DNA of 64,000 nucleotides, from assembly GCF_003432075.1 (NCBI RefSeq), contig NZ_QWBU01000007.1:124001-188000 (forward strand), in the 5' to 3' direction. Positions within the stretch are counted from its first letter, which is position 1. The number at the start of each line of letters is the position of its first letter. Source of the DNA: Shinella sp. WSJ-2. GTDB lineage: Bacteria; Pseudomonadota; Alphaproteobacteria; Rhizobiales; Rhizobiaceae. Under the pieces are notes generated by a model, which saw nothing but the letters and a program-made list of their open reading frames with translations, made no database searches and was not told the DNA's origin. Below are positions 8,919-18,950 of this stretch, piece by piece. The position numbers were made by a program, and so were the translations under genes.

Positions 8919-9245
8919 GGTGAGCCTCCTTGAAATAGAAGGCGAAACCGCAGGGCATGCGCGATTGTTCCGGGCAGCAGGGAAACGCAGGCAACAAAAA
9001 AGGCCGGGGCGAAAACGCACCGACCTTCCTCATCATCACCTATTCACCAGTGCCAGTACATCCGTGGTCAAGGTCATCAGGTGATGGCGGCCATCGCGAG
9101 CGGCAGAAGCCTTCCAGCGCTCTCAAGCGATTACCGATGACCGTGATATAGGAGGCGATTGTGGTGAAATCAAGTTCACGGTGTTTTATTTTGTTTCGGC
9201 TAAGGAGGTGGCTTTTGTTGCGTAAAAGCCGGGGCGGATTTTGGA
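8919..9245. other. Intergenic stretch without a recognised gene
   Basis: About 330 bp between the divergent 70-residue and 193-residue genes. No coding sequence, tRNA or clear terminator was found. An AAGGAGG sequence at 9202-9208 is not followed by a plausible in-frame start for the downstream gene. Confidence 0.5.
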
Positions 9246-9827
9246 ATGGACACGGAGGTCACGGAACTTCCCCGACTGGATTTCAAGCTGGCAGGGCCGA
9301 GTTACTTCCTCGGAACATTCACGCTGGGAATTTTGCTCGCAGGCGTCTTGTCCAAGGTGATCCATGCCCTCATGCCGGGTTACCCTTCAATAGGAATGGT
9401 TCTCGGCCTCGTCGCGGCGATCATCATCTTGCCTATATCCGTCTTCTGGGGGCTGAAATCCATCTCGAAGATCGACTTAGATAAACCGGCTCTCAGCATT
9501 GATCGTGATGGAATTCATATCCATGACGTCAGAGTGCTTGATGTTCCGAGAAAGACCGTCGCCTTTATCGCCTGGGAGGAGATATCAAAGATACAATACC
9601 AAGTCAGTGGTCGCTTCAATGAAACCAAACACATCATCATTGAAAGCCAGACCGTCGGCCCGAATGGTCTATGGATCGCCGCAAACAAGCTGACATCCGT
9701 CAATCCGCGCGATCTATTCGAAACAATGCGGCATTATCGCCGCACAATCACACCACCGCCAGCGGACGATCCGCGCCTGAAAGTCTATGATTCCTTATCC
9801 TGGACGGGTCTCGATGATGAGGGCTGA
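9246..9827 (+). CDS. Hypothetical membrane protein with PH-like C-terminal domain
   Basis: A 193-residue protein with two hydrophobic segments (about residues 20-42 and 50-70) followed by a soluble domain whose pattern resembles the bacterial PH-like/STM3941-type domain: a strand ALSIDRDGIHIHDV, then IAWEEISKIQYQV, then KHIIIES. The base composition is visibly more AT-rich than in neighbouring core genes, suggesting a separate history. ATG 9246 is the first start after an in-frame stop at 9201 and has only a weak ribosome-binding site. The domain assignment is tentative and the function unknown. Confidence 0.6.
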   Translation: MDTEVTELPRLDFKLAGPSYFLGTFTLGILLAGVLSKVIHALMPGYPSIGMVLGLVAAIIILPISVFWGLKSISKIDLDKPALSIDRDGIHIHDVRVLDVPRKTVAFIAWEEISKIQYQVSGRFNETKHIIIESQTVGPNGLWIAANKLTSVNPRDLFETMRHYRRTITPPPADDPRLKVYDSLSWTGLDDEG

Positions 9828-9851
9828 AAGGCATTAGGAACAATGGGGATT

Positions 9852-9941
9852 TGGCGGAAGAGGTGGGATTCGAACCCACGGTAGACTTTCGCCTACGCCG
9901 GTTTTCAAGACCGGTTCCTTAAACCACTCGGACACTCTTCC
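9852..9941 (-). tRNA. tRNA-Ser (anticodon TGA)
   Basis: A 90-nt class II tRNA on the minus strand. The acceptor arm GGAAGAG pairs with CTCTTCC, followed by discriminator G and an encoded CCA at 9852-9854. The anticodon loop reads CTTGAAA inside a CCGGT/ACCGG stem, giving TGA for serine UCA codons. The long variable arm expected for tRNA-Ser (around GCGTAGGCGAAAGTCTAC) and the T-loop GTTCGAATC are present. Confidence 0.97.
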
Positions 9942-10186
9942 ATCATTCGAGAACGGTCTTCTTTTCCCGGTTTTGGAAAAGCGTACAACCGCTGTTGTGG
10001 CTATCTCTCGACGTTGCGGCTTTTAGCAGCTTTGATTGCATCGTCAACGCAAGAGATGCTGCACCGGAGGCGATGTCGATGCCGTGGTACAACTTTTCCC
10101 GACTTGTTGCTGACGTATTGTACTCGTAGATTCACGAAGCACCCGAAAGCAATGTTGCCGGATGGATGCGAACAGGGGAGGCAGCA

Positions 10187-10405
10187 ATGATGGAAGTGCT
10201 TCGAGACCCTACGCATATCGGCATGTTCGAACCTCAGGATCTCGATATTCTGCAAGGTGTTTTCGCGCGGTTGACCTCCGTCCAGACCTTCAAGCTCGAC
10301 GAGACGCGGGCGCGGTCTCTGGCGCGGTCGATCATCACGTTGTATCGCCACGGCGTGCGTGACCCGGACCAGTTGGTCGATGTGCTGCAAGTGCGCACAC
10401 CATGA
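10187..10405 (+). CDS. Small hypothetical protein
   Basis: A 72-residue, probably helical, cytoplasmic protein (MMEVLRDPTHIGMFEPQDLD... ending LVDVLQVRTP). AGGGGAGG six bases before the ATG supports this start. A hairpin (GGGAGGCG/CGCCTCCC, 10416-10440) lies just after the stop but lacks a T-run. I do not recognise the family. Confidence 0.65.
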   Translation: MMEVLRDPTHIGMFEPQDLDILQGVFARLTSVQTFKLDETRARSLARSIITLYRHGVRDPDQLVDVLQVRTP

Positions 10406-10621
10406 CGGGATTGTCGGGAGGCGCGCCGACGTCGCCTCCCAGCACACGCGTTAACCAAGTAGAAACCATAACTTACCGAAGCTGTCCTTCTACCACCGAC
10501 TCACCCGCAATTTTGCCATCTTATTGGCATGATTAACACACTGTTATTTACTGAGTGGCATTGACAGCCAACTTGCAGGGGCAAGGCAATTGGCTGGCGC
10601 ACCGTCGGGGACAATAGCGGC

Positions 10622-11632
10622 GTGGGACACAACACTATCTCGAAAAATGCGACCCGGTTCGGTTTGAGCTTGAGGTTGCTGACGATACCGCTGGTCTGTG
10701 CCGGGCTTGCCGCCTGCGCCACGACGACCGCGGCCCCGAAGAAGAAAGTCCGCAGCAAGGAATTCTTTGCTGAATCCGAATATGGCGTGAAGGCAAGCCC
10801 GCGCGTCGTGGAAGAGGGCCAGCCCGTGCCGAAGGGCGGTGGCCGCTATCAGCTCGGAAAAGCCTATCAGGTCCGTGGCAAGTGGTATCAGCCGAAAGAG
10901 GAGCCGGGCTATAACAAGACCGGCCTTGCCTCCTGGTATGGTTCCGCCTTCCATGGCCGCCGCACCGCCAACGGCGAGGTCTACGACCGCTATCATCTAT
11001 CCGCCGCGCATCCGACCTTTCCGCTGCCGAGCTATGCGCGTGTCACCAATCTGGAAAACGGCACCTCGGTCATCGTGCGCGTCAATGATCGCGGTCCCTA
11101 TCACGAAGGCCGCGTGATCGACGTCTCCTCCAAGACCGCTGACCTGCTTGACATGAAGCGCACGGGCACTGCGAAGGTGCGCGTGCAATATGTCGGCAAG
11201 GCGCCGCTGGAGGGCAACGACATGCCCTATCTGATGGCCTCCTATGTTACCAAGGGCTCGCGCGTTCCCGCCGTCGATCCGGGCGGCCAGATCGCGACCG
11301 GCGTGATGGTTGCATCCGCCGACAGCCGGTCCTTGCCCTCCGAGGAGGCGAACGTACTGCGCGTACCCGACCAGAGCACCATGACGGCGCTCATCAACAA
11401 GACCGAGGCGACGTCCGACGCTTTCCAGGCGATGGAACAGCAATTCGTATTGCTGCCGGAAATCGGCCCGATGCCGATGGAGCGGCCCAATTACGTGCCG
11501 CAGCTTTCGCCGAGCTATGCGGCAGCCTATGCCGACGAGCGCGTGCGTGATGCCGCCGGTGCCTTTGATGCCATCCTGACGCTGGACGGCCAGCTGACGC
11601 CGCTCTCCGCGCTTGCCGACAACGCGGGCTGA
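10622..11632 (+). CDS. rlpA: RlpA-like septal ring lytic transglycosylase lipoprotein
   Basis: A 336-residue outer-membrane lipoprotein that should act on glycan strands or bind the cell wall during division. The signal ends in the lipobox GLAAC with the lipidated cysteine at residue 32. The double-psi beta-barrel follows at roughly residues 95-190 with the RlpA hallmarks ASWYG, FHGRRTANGEVYD, LPLPSYARVTNL and VRVNDRGPY. No C-terminal SPOR domain is visible; instead there is about 140 residues of low-similarity tail. The start is a GTG with a weak upstream site, so it may be off by a few codons. It is the first gene of a co-directional run with the PBP5-like gene. Confidence 0.9.
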   Translation: MGHNTISKNATRFGLSLRLLTIPLVCAGLAACATTTAAPKKKVRSKEFFAESEYGVKASPRVVEEGQPVPKGGGRYQLGKAYQVRGKWYQPKEEPGYNKTGLASWYGSAFHGRRTANGEVYDRYHLSAAHPTFPLPSYARVTNLENGTSVIVRVNDRGPYHEGRVIDVSSKTADLLDMKRTGTAKVRVQYVGKAPLEGNDMPYLMASYVTKGSRVPAVDPGGQIATGVMVASADSRSLPSEEANVLRVPDQSTMTALINKTEATSDAFQAMEQQFVLLPEIGPMPMERPNYVPQLSPSYAAAYADERVRDAAGAFDAILTLDGQLTPLSALADNAG

Positions 11633-11744
11633 TCGTCCGCGTCTCGCTTCGCGACAAGGTCCTCGCGGACTTTTGCGGGGATTGCGTCAAAGCCGTTTGC
11701 GTGGTGCGCGCGGCTGTGGGAGTGTGGTGGCATCCGGAGTCATC

Positions 11745-12908
11745 ATGCATCGCCGTCTTTCTGCTTTTCTCCTTTTTTCGCTGATGTTGCTGGGCTTGGC
11801 CCACGCCCAGTCTGCCGCGCCGCAGGCGGGCTTCGACGTAAAGGCTAAGCAGGTCTATCTCATCGAGGCGGAGACCGGCACGGTGCTGTTTGCCCGTGCG
11901 GAGAACGAGCTAGTGCCGGCTGCCTCGCTTGCCAAGCTGATGACCATGGCGACGGTCTTCAAGGCGCTCTCGGCCGGTGAAATCACGCTGGAAACGCAAT
12001 ACCCTGTCACCGAATATGCCTGGCGCACCGGCGGAGCGCCCTCGCGTACCTCCACAATGTTTGCCGCGCTGAAATCCAACGTGCGAGTGGAAGACCTCGT
12101 GCGCGGCGTCACCGTGCAGTTCGCCAACGATGCCTGCATCATTCTCGCCGAGGGCATGGCGGGTTCGGAGGCCGCCTTCGTCACCCGCATGAACAAGGAG
12201 GCGCGCGACCTCGGCCTCGAAAAATCCACCTTCGCCAATGCGACAGGCCTACCCAACCCGGACAACAAGGTGACGATGCGCGAGATGGTCGATCTCGCCC
12301 GACACCTCGAGACGACCTATCCCGAGCGCATGGCCTATTATCTCGAGCCGGAATTCGAGTGGAACAAGATCAAGCAGCGCAACCGCAATCCGCTCTTGGC
12401 GCTCAATATCGGCGTGACCGGCTTCGTCACCGGTTTCTCGGAGGACGGCGGTTATTCCATCGTGGCGGCCGTCAACCGTGACGGAAAACATCTGGTGCTG
12501 GCAATGGGCGGCCTGGAGAGCGACAAGGTTCGCATCGAGGAATCGCGCCGTATCATCGAGTGGGCGCTGTCCTCCTTCGAGCGGCGCACACTGTTCAAGC
12601 AGGGCGAGGCGATTGCCGATGCCTCCGTCTATGGCGGCGATGCTTCGACAGTGCCGCTCGTCGCGGGGGAGCAGGTGGATGTGTTCCTGCCGAAGGACAA
12701 TTCCCAGAAGCTGGTCGCCCGTGTCGTTTATACCTGGCCGGTTCGCGCACCTGTCCAGCCGGGCCAAGCCGTCGGCACGCTGAAAATCTGGAACGACAAG
12801 CAACTCCTGCGCGAGGTGCCGGTGAAAACGGCAGGCACGGTGGGCGAGGGGACCTTGCGCATGCGGGCGCTGGATGCGCTGATCGAGCTGTTCTTCTTCT
12901 GGATCTGA
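11745..12908 (+). CDS. PBP5-like protein (D-alanyl-D-alanine carboxypeptidase family S11) with altered active site
   Basis: By family this 387-residue periplasmic protein would trim the terminal D-alanine of peptidoglycan stem peptides. It has a signal peptide (cleavage after AHA), the S11 catalytic domain and a PBP5-type C-terminal beta domain, ending in a hydrophobic LIELFFFWI tail that may act as membrane anchor. The nucleophile motif S-L-A-K is intact at 61-64. The second motif, normally S-x-N, reads F126-A-N128, and the third, normally K-T-G, reads V228-T-G230. Loss of the lysine usually destroys carboxypeptidase activity, so the protein may be inactive, altered in specificity or a penicillin-binding scaffold. 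It lies between rlpA and tmk. Confidence 0.88.
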   Translation: MHRRLSAFLLFSLMLLGLAHAQSAAPQAGFDVKAKQVYLIEAETGTVLFARAENELVPAASLAKLMTMATVFKALSAGEITLETQYPVTEYAWRTGGAPSRTSTMFAALKSNVRVEDLVRGVTVQFANDACIILAEGMAGSEAAFVTRMNKEARDLGLEKSTFANATGLPNPDNKVTMREMVDLARHLETTYPERMAYYLEPEFEWNKIKQRNRNPLLALNIGVTGFVTGFSEDGGYSIVAAVNRDGKHLVLAMGGLESDKVRIEESRRIIEWALSSFERRTLFKQGEAIADASVYGGDASTVPLVAGEQVDVFLPKDNSQKLVARVVYTWPVRAPVQPGQAVGTLKIWNDKQLLREVPVKTAGTVGEGTLRMRALDALIELFFFWI

Positions 12909-13043
12909 GACGGGATGGAGCGGGCAGGGGCGAAAAGCGTTTCGCCGGCCGGAAACATCGGTTAGTAGTGGTCCGACTCGTCTCCGCCCTTGGCGGATTT
13001 GTCGGAAGGGCTGAAGACGCAGCCACTGGAACGGAAACAGGAT

Positions 13044-13733
13044 TTGTCGGCCGCACCCGGTTTGTTTGTTACGTTTGAAGGCGGCGAAGGCGCCGGAAAG
13101 TCGACGCAGATCCGGCTTCTGGCAGAGGCGTTGCGTGCACGCGGGCTGACCGTGCTGATGACGCGCGAGCCCGGCGGCTCGAGAGGGGCGGAAGCCGTGC
13201 GCCATGTGCTGCTCTCCGGTTCGGCGGAGCCCTACGGCGTGCGCATGGAGGCGATCCTCTTTGCCGCTGCTCGTAGTGATCATGTCGAGCAGGTCATCCG
13301 CCCGGCGCTTGAGGCTGGCACCGTCGTGCTCTGCGATCGCTTCATGGATTCCTCCCGCGTCTATCAAGGCATCACCGGCAATCTGGAGCAGCCCTTCATC
13401 GAGGCGCTGGAGCGTGTGGCGATCAACGGCGTGGTGCCGGACTGTACCATCATCTTCGATCTTCCCGCCGCAACGGGCCTGGAACGCGCGCGAAAGCGCA
13501 GCGCCGGCTCCGGCGAGAGCGGCGAGCCGGACCGTTTCGAGAAAGAAGAACTGGAGACCCACGAGAAGCGCCGCGAGGCCTTCCTCGACATCGCCGAGCG
13601 AGAACCGCTGCGCTGCCGCGTGGTGGACGCGACATTGACGCCGGAGGCGATTGCCGCGCAGGTGCTGGCCATCGTCGAGCCTCTGTTGCCGATCAACGCG
13701 CACGGCCATTCCGATCCGGAGCATGTTTCGTGA
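13044..13733 (+). CDS. tmk: Thymidylate kinase
   Basis: Phosphorylates dTMP to dTDP with ATP, a required step of DNA precursor synthesis. The 229-residue form starts at a TTG at 13044 and begins [16 protein letters not shown], which fits the usual rhizobial start; a longer TTG start at 12990 is possible but has no ribosome-binding site. The P-loop GGEGAGKST is at residues 13-21, followed by the TREPGG motif and the DR(F)MDSS segment that binds dTMP. The lid region carries RKRSAGSG-like basic residues. Its stop overlaps the GTG of holB (GTGA), indicating translational coupling. Confidence 0.93.
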   Translation: MSAAPGLFVTFEGGEGAGKSTQIRLLAEALRARGLTVLMTREPGGSRGAEAVRHVLLSGSAEPYGVRMEAILFAAARSDHVEQVIRPALEAGTVVLCDRFMDSSRVYQGITGNLEQPFIEALERVAINGVVPDCTIIFDLPAATGLERARKRSAGSGESGEPDRFEKEELETHEKRREAFLDIAEREPLRCRVVDATLTPEAIAAQVLAIVEPLLPINAHGHSDPEHVS

Positions 13734-14761
13734 GCGAAGATCGTCCCGGCATTCTCGACGGCGCGGTGCATCCGGCCGAGCAGACGAAATTGTTCGGCCA
13801 TACCGAGGCGCAGGATTTTCTGGCGCGGTCCTATCGCTCCGGCAAGGGGCACCATGCGATCCTGATCGAAGGGCCTGAAGGCATCGGCAAGGCGACACTC
13901 GCTTTCCGATTCGCCAATCACGTGCTGCATCATCCCGAGCCCGCAGAGGCGCCGGATGCTCTTGCCGATCCGTCACCGGCTTCGCCCATCACCCGCCAGC
14001 TCGCCGCCGGTGCCTCGCACAACCTCCTGCATCTGACGCGGCCGGTGGACGAAAAGAGCGGCAAGGTGAAGTCGGCCATCACGGTGGACGAGGTGCGCAA
14101 GGCCGGAAAATTCCTGGCGCAGACATCCGGCACGGGCAACTGGCGCATCGTCATAATCGACCCGGCCGACGATCTCAACCGCAACGCCGCCAATGCCATC
14201 CTGAAGATCCTTGAGGAGCCGCCGAAGCGCTCGCTGTTCCTCGTGCTCACCCACGCGCCGGGCAAACTGCTGCCGACCATCCGCTCGCGCTGCCTGCCGC
14301 TTGCGCTGTCGCCGCTCTCGGAACGTGACCTTGCGGCGGCGCTCGACAGCCTCGGCGCAACGCCGACCGGCCCGCGAGCCGGGGAGGTCATCGCCGCCGC
14401 CCATGGCAGCGTTGCCGAAGCCCTCAAGCTCACCAAATACGGCGGCTTCGACATCGTGGAGGCCTTCCGCACCATCGTCACGGCCCCTGCCGAACCACCG
14501 CGCCGTGACGTGCACAAGCTCGCCGATGTGCTCTCGGCCAAGGATAGCGACACCGTCTTCTCATTCTTCTGCCAGCACGCCACCGATTTCGTGACCGACG
14601 CCGCTCGCACCGCCGCCCTTGCCGGCGACATCTCCCGCGCCGATCGCCTCGCGCATCTGTCCTCGCAGCTCGGCGAGCGCATCGCCATCGCACAGGGCTA
14701 CAATCTCGATCGCAAGCAGACGATCATCACTGTGCTCGACGACATCCGGGCGTCGCTTTAA
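13730..14761 (+). CDS. holB: DNA polymerase III subunit delta'
   Basis: A clamp-loader subunit of the replicative polymerase. The 343-residue protein has the AAA+ fold with a P-loop GPEGIGKAT at 48-56, which unlike E. coli delta' keeps the lysine. Later come the sensor-type segments [14 protein letters not shown] and SRCLPL that identify clamp-loader subunits. The start is a GTG overlapping the tmk stop. The tmk-holB pair is common across bacteria, and metG follows 80 bp downstream. Confidence 0.93.
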   Translation: MSEDRPGILDGAVHPAEQTKLFGHTEAQDFLARSYRSGKGHHAILIEGPEGIGKATLAFRFANHVLHHPEPAEAPDALADPSPASPITRQLAAGASHNLLHLTRPVDEKSGKVKSAITVDEVRKAGKFLAQTSGTGNWRIVIIDPADDLNRNAANAILKILEEPPKRSLFLVLTHAPGKLLPTIRSRCLPLALSPLSERDLAAALDSLGATPTGPRAGEVIAAAHGSVAEALKLTKYGGFDIVEAFRTIVTAPAEPPRRDVHKLADVLSAKDSDTVFSFFCQHATDFVTDAARTAALAGDISRADRLAHLSSQLGERIAIAQGYNLDRKQTIITVLDDIRASL

Positions 14762-14841
14762 ATCAACTTGCTGTTTCCCTCTGCGCCCGCATGGTCTAAT
14801 ACCTTGCGGCATTGCACAACCGAAGACAGAACGCACCGCTC

Positions 14842-16392
14842 ATGACCGACACGAACCGCTTCTACATCACGACCGCCATTTCCTATCCGAACGGCAAGCC
14901 GCATATCGGCCATGCCTATGAGCTGATCGCGACGGATGCCATGGCGCGTTACCAGCGGCTCGACGGGAAGGACGTGTTCTTCCTGACCGGCACGGACGAG
15001 CATGGCCAGAAGATGCAGCAGACGGCGCGCAAGGAAGGTATCACGCCGCGCGAGCTTGCGGACAGAAATTCTGCCGAATTCAAGCAGATGGCCGTTCTTC
15101 TTAATGCGTCGAACGATGATTTCATCCGCACGACGGAAGAGCGCCACTACGAGGCCTGCGCCGAAATCTGGCGCCGCATGGAAGCCAATGGCGATATCTA
15201 CAAGGGCGGCTATGCCGGCTGGTATTCGGTGCGCGACGAGGCCTATTATCAGGAAAGCGAGACGGAGAAGCGCGACGATGGCGTGCGCTACGGTCCGCAG
15301 GGCACACCCGTCGAATGGGTGGAGGAGGAGAGCTATTTCTTCAAGCTCTCGGCCTATCAGGACAAGCTCCTGAAGCACTACGAGGACAACCCGGATTTCA
15401 TCGGCCCGGCCGAGCGCCGCAACGAGGTGATCTCCTTCGTCAAGTCGGGCCTGAAGGACCTGTCGGTCTCGCGCACGACCTTCGACTGGGGCATTCCGGT
15501 TCCAGGCGATCCCGCTCACGTTATGTATGTCTGGGTCGACGCGCTGACCAACTATGTCACCGCGACCGGCTACCTTACCGACCCCGAGGGAGCGCGTGCA
15601 AAATACTGGCCGGCGAATATCCATATCATCGGCAAGGACATCATCCGCTTCCACGCCGTTTACTGGCCGGCCTTCCTGATGTCGGCGGGCGTGCCGCTGC
15701 CGCAGCGCGTGTTCGCGCACGGCTTCCTGCTCAACAAGGGCGAGAAGATGTCGAAGTCGCTCGGCAACGTGGTCGATCCGGTCAATCTGGTGAACCATTT
15801 TGGCCTCGACCCCATCCGCTACTTCTTCCTGCGAGAAGTCTCCTTCGGCCAGGATGGCAGCTATAGCGAAGAGGGCATCGCGACCCGCATCAACTCCGAC
15901 CTTGCCAACGGCATCGGCAACCTTGCCAGCCGCTCGCTGTCGATGATCGTCAAGAACTGCGACGGCCAGGTGCCGGAATGCGGTGAACTGTCGGACGCCG
16001 ACCACGCCATGCTCGCCTCCGTCGATGCGCTGCATGCGATCACCCGCGAGGAAATGGGCAAGCAGCAGATCCACAAGGCGCTGGCTGCCATCATCGCCGT
16101 CGTCTCGGAGGCCGACCGCTACTTCGCCGGCGAGGCACCCTGGGCGCTGAAGAAGACCGATCCGGTCCGCATGGGCACCGTGCTCTATGTGACGGCGGAA
16201 GTGGTGCGCCAGATCGCAATCCTGCTGCAGCCCTTCATGCCGCAATCGAGCCGCAAGCTGCTGGACCTCGTGGCTGCTCCGGTCGAAAAGCGCGACTTCT
16301 CGGCATTGGGCGAGGCGGGTCGTCTCGTCGCCGGCACGCCGCTGGAAGCACCGAGCCCGGTCTTCCCGCGTTACGTCGCGCCCGAGGCGTGA
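14842..16392 (+). CDS. metG: Methionyl-tRNA synthetase
   Basis: Charges tRNA-Met in the cytoplasm. The 516-residue class I enzyme has HIGH at 21-24 and KMSKS at 302-306. The connective peptide lacks the paired zinc-knuckle cysteines of the E. coli enzyme ([11 protein letters not shown] in that region), and there is no C-terminal Trbp111-like tRNA-binding domain, which is the compact form common in alphaproteobacteria. The ATG at 14842 begins [10 protein letters not shown]; an ATG 30 bp upstream is in frame but does not match the family. tatD follows after 7 bp. Confidence 0.95.
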   Translation: MTDTNRFYITTAISYPNGKPHIGHAYELIATDAMARYQRLDGKDVFFLTGTDEHGQKMQQTARKEGITPRELADRNSAEFKQMAVLLNASNDDFIRTTEERHYEACAEIWRRMEANGDIYKGGYAGWYSVRDEAYYQESETEKRDDGVRYGPQGTPVEWVEEESYFFKLSAYQDKLLKHYEDNPDFIGPAERRNEVISFVKSGLKDLSVSRTTFDWGIPVPGDPAHVMYVWVDALTNYVTATGYLTDPEGARAKYWPANIHIIGKDIIRFHAVYWPAFLMSAGVPLPQRVFAHGFLLNKGEKMSKSLGNVVDPVNLVNHFGLDPIRYFFLREVSFGQDGSYSEEGIATRINSDLANGIGNLASRSLSMIVKNCDGQVPECGELSDADHAMLASVDALHAITREEMGKQQIHKALAAIIAVVSEADRYFAGEAPWALKKTDPVRMGTVLYVTAEVVRQIAILLQPFMPQSSRKLLDLVAAPVEKRDFSALGEAGRLVAGTPLEAPSPVFPRYVAPEA

Positions 16393-16399
16393 GGCCGAC

Positions 16400-17179
16400 A
16401 TGCTGATCGATACCCATTGCCATCTGGATTTTCCGGATTTCGCTGCGGAGCGCGACGATATCGTCGCGCGGGCGCATGCGGCCGGCGTCAAGCAGATGAT
16501 CACCATCTCGACGCGGGTGAAGAAATTCCCGGATATCCTGGCGATCGCAGAAGCCTATCCGTCTGTGTTCTGCTCGGTTGGCACGCATCCGCACAATGCG
16601 GATGAGGAACTGGACGTCACCATCGAGGAACTTGTCGCGCTGTCGCGGCATCCGCGCGTCGTGGCGATCGGCGAGGCGGGTCTCGATTACTTCTACGACA
16701 ACGCGCCGCGCGAGGCGCAGGCCATTGGCCTCGTCAACCACATCGCGGCCGCCCGCGAGACTGGCCTGCCGCTTGTCATCCACAGCCGTTCGGCGGATGA
16801 GGACATGGCGGCGATCCTGACCGAGGAGACGGGGAAGGGCGCCTTCCCCTTCCTGCTGCACTGTTTTTCGTCCGGCCCGGAGCTTGCCCGTATCGGCGTC
16901 GAACTCGGCGGCTACGTTTCCTTCTCCGGCATTCTGACCTTCCCGAAATCGGAAGAGCTGCGGGAGATCGCCAAAACCGTGCCGCTGGAGCGCATGCTGG
17001 TGGAAACCGACGCGCCCTATCTCGCGCCAAAGCCGTTCCGCGGAAAGCGCAACGAACCGGCCTATGTGGCGCACACCGCCGCCGTTCTGGCCGAAACCGT
17101 CGGGGTCAGCGTGGATGAGATCGCCCGCATCACCACGGAAAACGCCCTCCGTATCTTCTCGAAGATGCCGCGGGTGTAG
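16400..17179 (+). CDS. TatD-family metal-dependent deoxyribonuclease (YcfH type)
   Basis: A 259-residue TIM-barrel hydrolase expected to act as a 3'-5' exonuclease or DNA-repair nuclease in the cytoplasm. Metal ligands are visible: DTHCHLD at 4-10, the glutamate in AIGEAGLDYFYD, the histidines of VIHSRSADED and LLHCFSSGPE, and the aspartate in LVETDAPYLAP. It sits 7 bp after metG and 2 bp before the MBL-fold gene, an arrangement seen in many alphaproteobacteria. The exact physiological role of YcfH-type proteins is not settled. Confidence 0.92.
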   Translation: MLIDTHCHLDFPDFAAERDDIVARAHAAGVKQMITISTRVKKFPDILAIAEAYPSVFCSVGTHPHNADEELDVTIEELVALSRHPRVVAIGEAGLDYFYDNAPREAQAIGLVNHIAAARETGLPLVIHSRSADEDMAAILTEETGKGAFPFLLHCFSSGPELARIGVELGGYVSFSGILTFPKSEELREIAKTVPLERMLVETDAPYLAPKPFRGKRNEPAYVAHTAAVLAETVGVSVDEIARITTENALRIFSKMPRV

Positions 17180-17181
17180 CC

Positions 17182-18009
17182 GTGGCCTACCGGCGGCGCT
17201 TCACCATTCTCGGCTGCGGCTCTTCGCCGGGTGTTCCGCGCATCACGGGCGATTGGGGCGCCTGTGATCCGACCAACCCGAGGAACCGCCGCACCCGCGC
17301 GGCCTTTCTCGTCGAGCAGTTCGGCCCGGAAGGCGTGACGACCGTCGTCATCGATACCGGCCCGGATTTTCGCGCGCAGATGATCGCGGCCGGCGTCGAG
17401 AGCATCGATGCGGTGCTCTACACGCATCCGCATGCCGATCACATCCACGGTATCGACGATATCAGGGGCTTCGTGCTGCACAACCATCGGCAGGTGCCGA
17501 TCTGGGCCGACGAGCCGACGATGGAGCGCATCCGCGAAGGTTTCGGCTATTGCCTGAAGACGCCTGCCGGCAGCATGTATCCGCCGATCGTGACGGAAAA
17601 CCTGATCGAGCCGCGGGACGCGCCGGTGACGATCCATGGGCGAGGGGGTTCCATAACCTTCCGGCCGCATCTCCAGATCCACGGCTCCATCCACTCGCTG
17701 GGCTTCCGCATTGGCGATATCGCCTATTGCCCTGACGTCAGCGATTTCCCGGAAGAGACCGTGCCGCGTCTCGCAAGCCTCGACGTGCTGATCATCGATG
17801 CGCTGCAATACCGCTATCATTCCAGCCACCTGTCTCTCAGCCAGGCGCTGGAGTGGATCGATCGGCTGAAGCCGAAGCGCGCCATCCTGACCCACATGCA
17901 TGTGCCGCTCGACTACGACACGGTGCAAAAGGAAACGCCGGATCACGTGGAACCGGCGTTTGATGGTCTTCGTTTCGAGATCGACGTTTCGGACGATCAG
18001 GCGAAATAG
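17182..18009 (+). CDS. MBL-fold metallo-hydrolase (PhnP-like)
   Basis: A 275-residue cytoplasmic metallo-beta-lactamase-fold phosphodiesterase or hydrolase. It opens with [20 protein letters not shown] and has the metal site [13 protein letters not shown] near residues 80-92, with later ligands in YCPDVSDF, the aspartate of [14 protein letters not shown] and [10 protein letters not shown]. This layout matches the PhnP/cyclic-phosphate phosphodiesterase group rather than true beta-lactamases. The start is a GTG two bases after the tatD stop. Its end overlaps the end of purC by 13 bp on the opposite strand. The substrate is unknown. Confidence 0.88.
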   Translation: MAYRRRFTILGCGSSPGVPRITGDWGACDPTNPRNRRTRAAFLVEQFGPEGVTTVVIDTGPDFRAQMIAAGVESIDAVLYTHPHADHIHGIDDIRGFVLHNHRQVPIWADEPTMERIREGFGYCLKTPAGSMYPPIVTENLIEPRDAPVTIHGRGGSITFRPHLQIHGSIHSLGFRIGDIAYCPDVSDFPEETVPRLASLDVLIIDALQYRYHSSHLSLSQALEWIDRLKPKRAILTHMHVPLDYDTVQKETPDHVEPAFDGLRFEIDVSDDQAK

Positions 18010-18950
18010 GGTTTCAGGTTTTTCCGGATGCGTTCCAGCACCGTCGCGCCCGAAAGGTCGGGCGCAAACGTCTTGCCGGTGATCTGCTCATAGGCCTGGA
18101 TATAGACCTTGGAGGTCTGCTCGACGAGATCGCGCGGGATTTCCGGAATCGGGTCCTTGTAGGGGTCGCAGCGTTCGGTGACCCAGGCGCGCACGAAATC
18201 CTTGTCGAAGCTCGCCGGCCGGCCGCCTTCGGCAAAGCTCTTCTCGTAGCTCTCGGCAATCCAGTAGCGGCTCGAATCCGGCGTATGGATTTCGTCGGCC
18301 AGCACGATGCGGCCGTCCTTGTCCGTCCCGAATTCATATTTGGTGTCGACGAGGATCAGGCCGCGTTCGGCCGCACGGGCCTGGCCGCGCGCAAACAGCG
18401 CCAGCGCGTAGCGCGACACCGTTTCCCATTGCTCGGCCGTCAGCAGGCCTTGCTCGAGGATTTCCTCGCCGGACAGCGGCTCGTCATGGCCGCCGTCGAA
18501 GGCCTTGCTGGTCGGCGTGATGATCGGCTCGGGTAGCTTCTCGTTGTCGCGCAGACCATCCGGCAACGTGATGCCATACATCTGGCGCTCGCCTTTGCGG
18601 TACTTGGTGAGGATCGACGTGCTCGTGGTGCCGGCCAGATAGCCGCGCACGACGATTTCGACCGGCAGGATATCGAGCCGCGTGCCGATCGCGACATTCG
18701 GGTCCGGATAGGACCGGACATGGTTAGGGCAGATATCGGCGGTTTCCTCGAACCAGTAGCGCGCCGTCTGCGTTAGCACTTCGCCTTTGAAGGGAATGGC
18801 CGTCAGGATGACGTCGAAGGCGCTGAGGCGGTCGGTGGCGATGATGATGCGGTTGCCATCGGGCAGATCGTAATTCTCGCGGACCTTGCCATTGTAGCGG
18901 TTGGGCAGTTCCGGGATATGGGCGTCGGAGAGAATGCGCAGATCGCTCAT
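17997..18950 (-). CDS. purC: Phosphoribosylaminoimidazole-succinocarboxamide synthase, long form
   Basis: Joins aspartate to CAIR in purine synthesis. The protein is 317 residues, longer than the roughly 240-255 residue bacterial form, and resembles the eukaryote-like or Ade1-like branch. Visible signatures include [31 protein letters not shown] and the [23 protein letters not shown] segments that bind the nucleotide and metal. Many rhizobia carry a short purC in the purS-purQ-purL region plus this long form. Here it stands alone, overlapping the MBL-fold gene tail to tail, so mutual transcriptional interference is possible. Confidence 0.93.
   Translation of the reverse strand: MSDLRILSDAHIPELPNRYNGKVRENYDLPDGNRIIIATDRLSAFDVILTAIPFKGEVLTQTARYWFEETADICPNHVRSYPDPNVAIGTRLDILPVEIVVRGYLAGTTSTSILTKYRKGERQMYGITLPDGLRDNEKLPEPIITPTSKAFDGGHDEPLSGEEILEQGLLTAEQWETVSRYALALFARGQARAAERGLILVDTKYEFGTDKDGRIVLADEIHTPDSSRYWIAESYEKSFAEGGRPASFDKDFVRAWVTERCDPYKDPIPEIPRDLVEQTSKVYIQAYEQITGKTFAPDLSGATVLERIRKNLKPYFA

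Noticed and set aside
9852-9941. tRNA-Ser as an active island attachment site
   Set aside because: No integrase gene and no second copy of the tRNA 3' end were noticed in the flanking sequence.
10416-10440. Hairpin GGGAGGCG/CGCCTCCC after the 72-residue gene
   Set aside because: Well placed but no T-run follows, so it was not listed as a terminator.
10001-10447. A 148-codon minus-strand frame near tRNA-Ser
   Set aside because: It overlaps the better supported 72-codon gene on the plus strand and has no good start.
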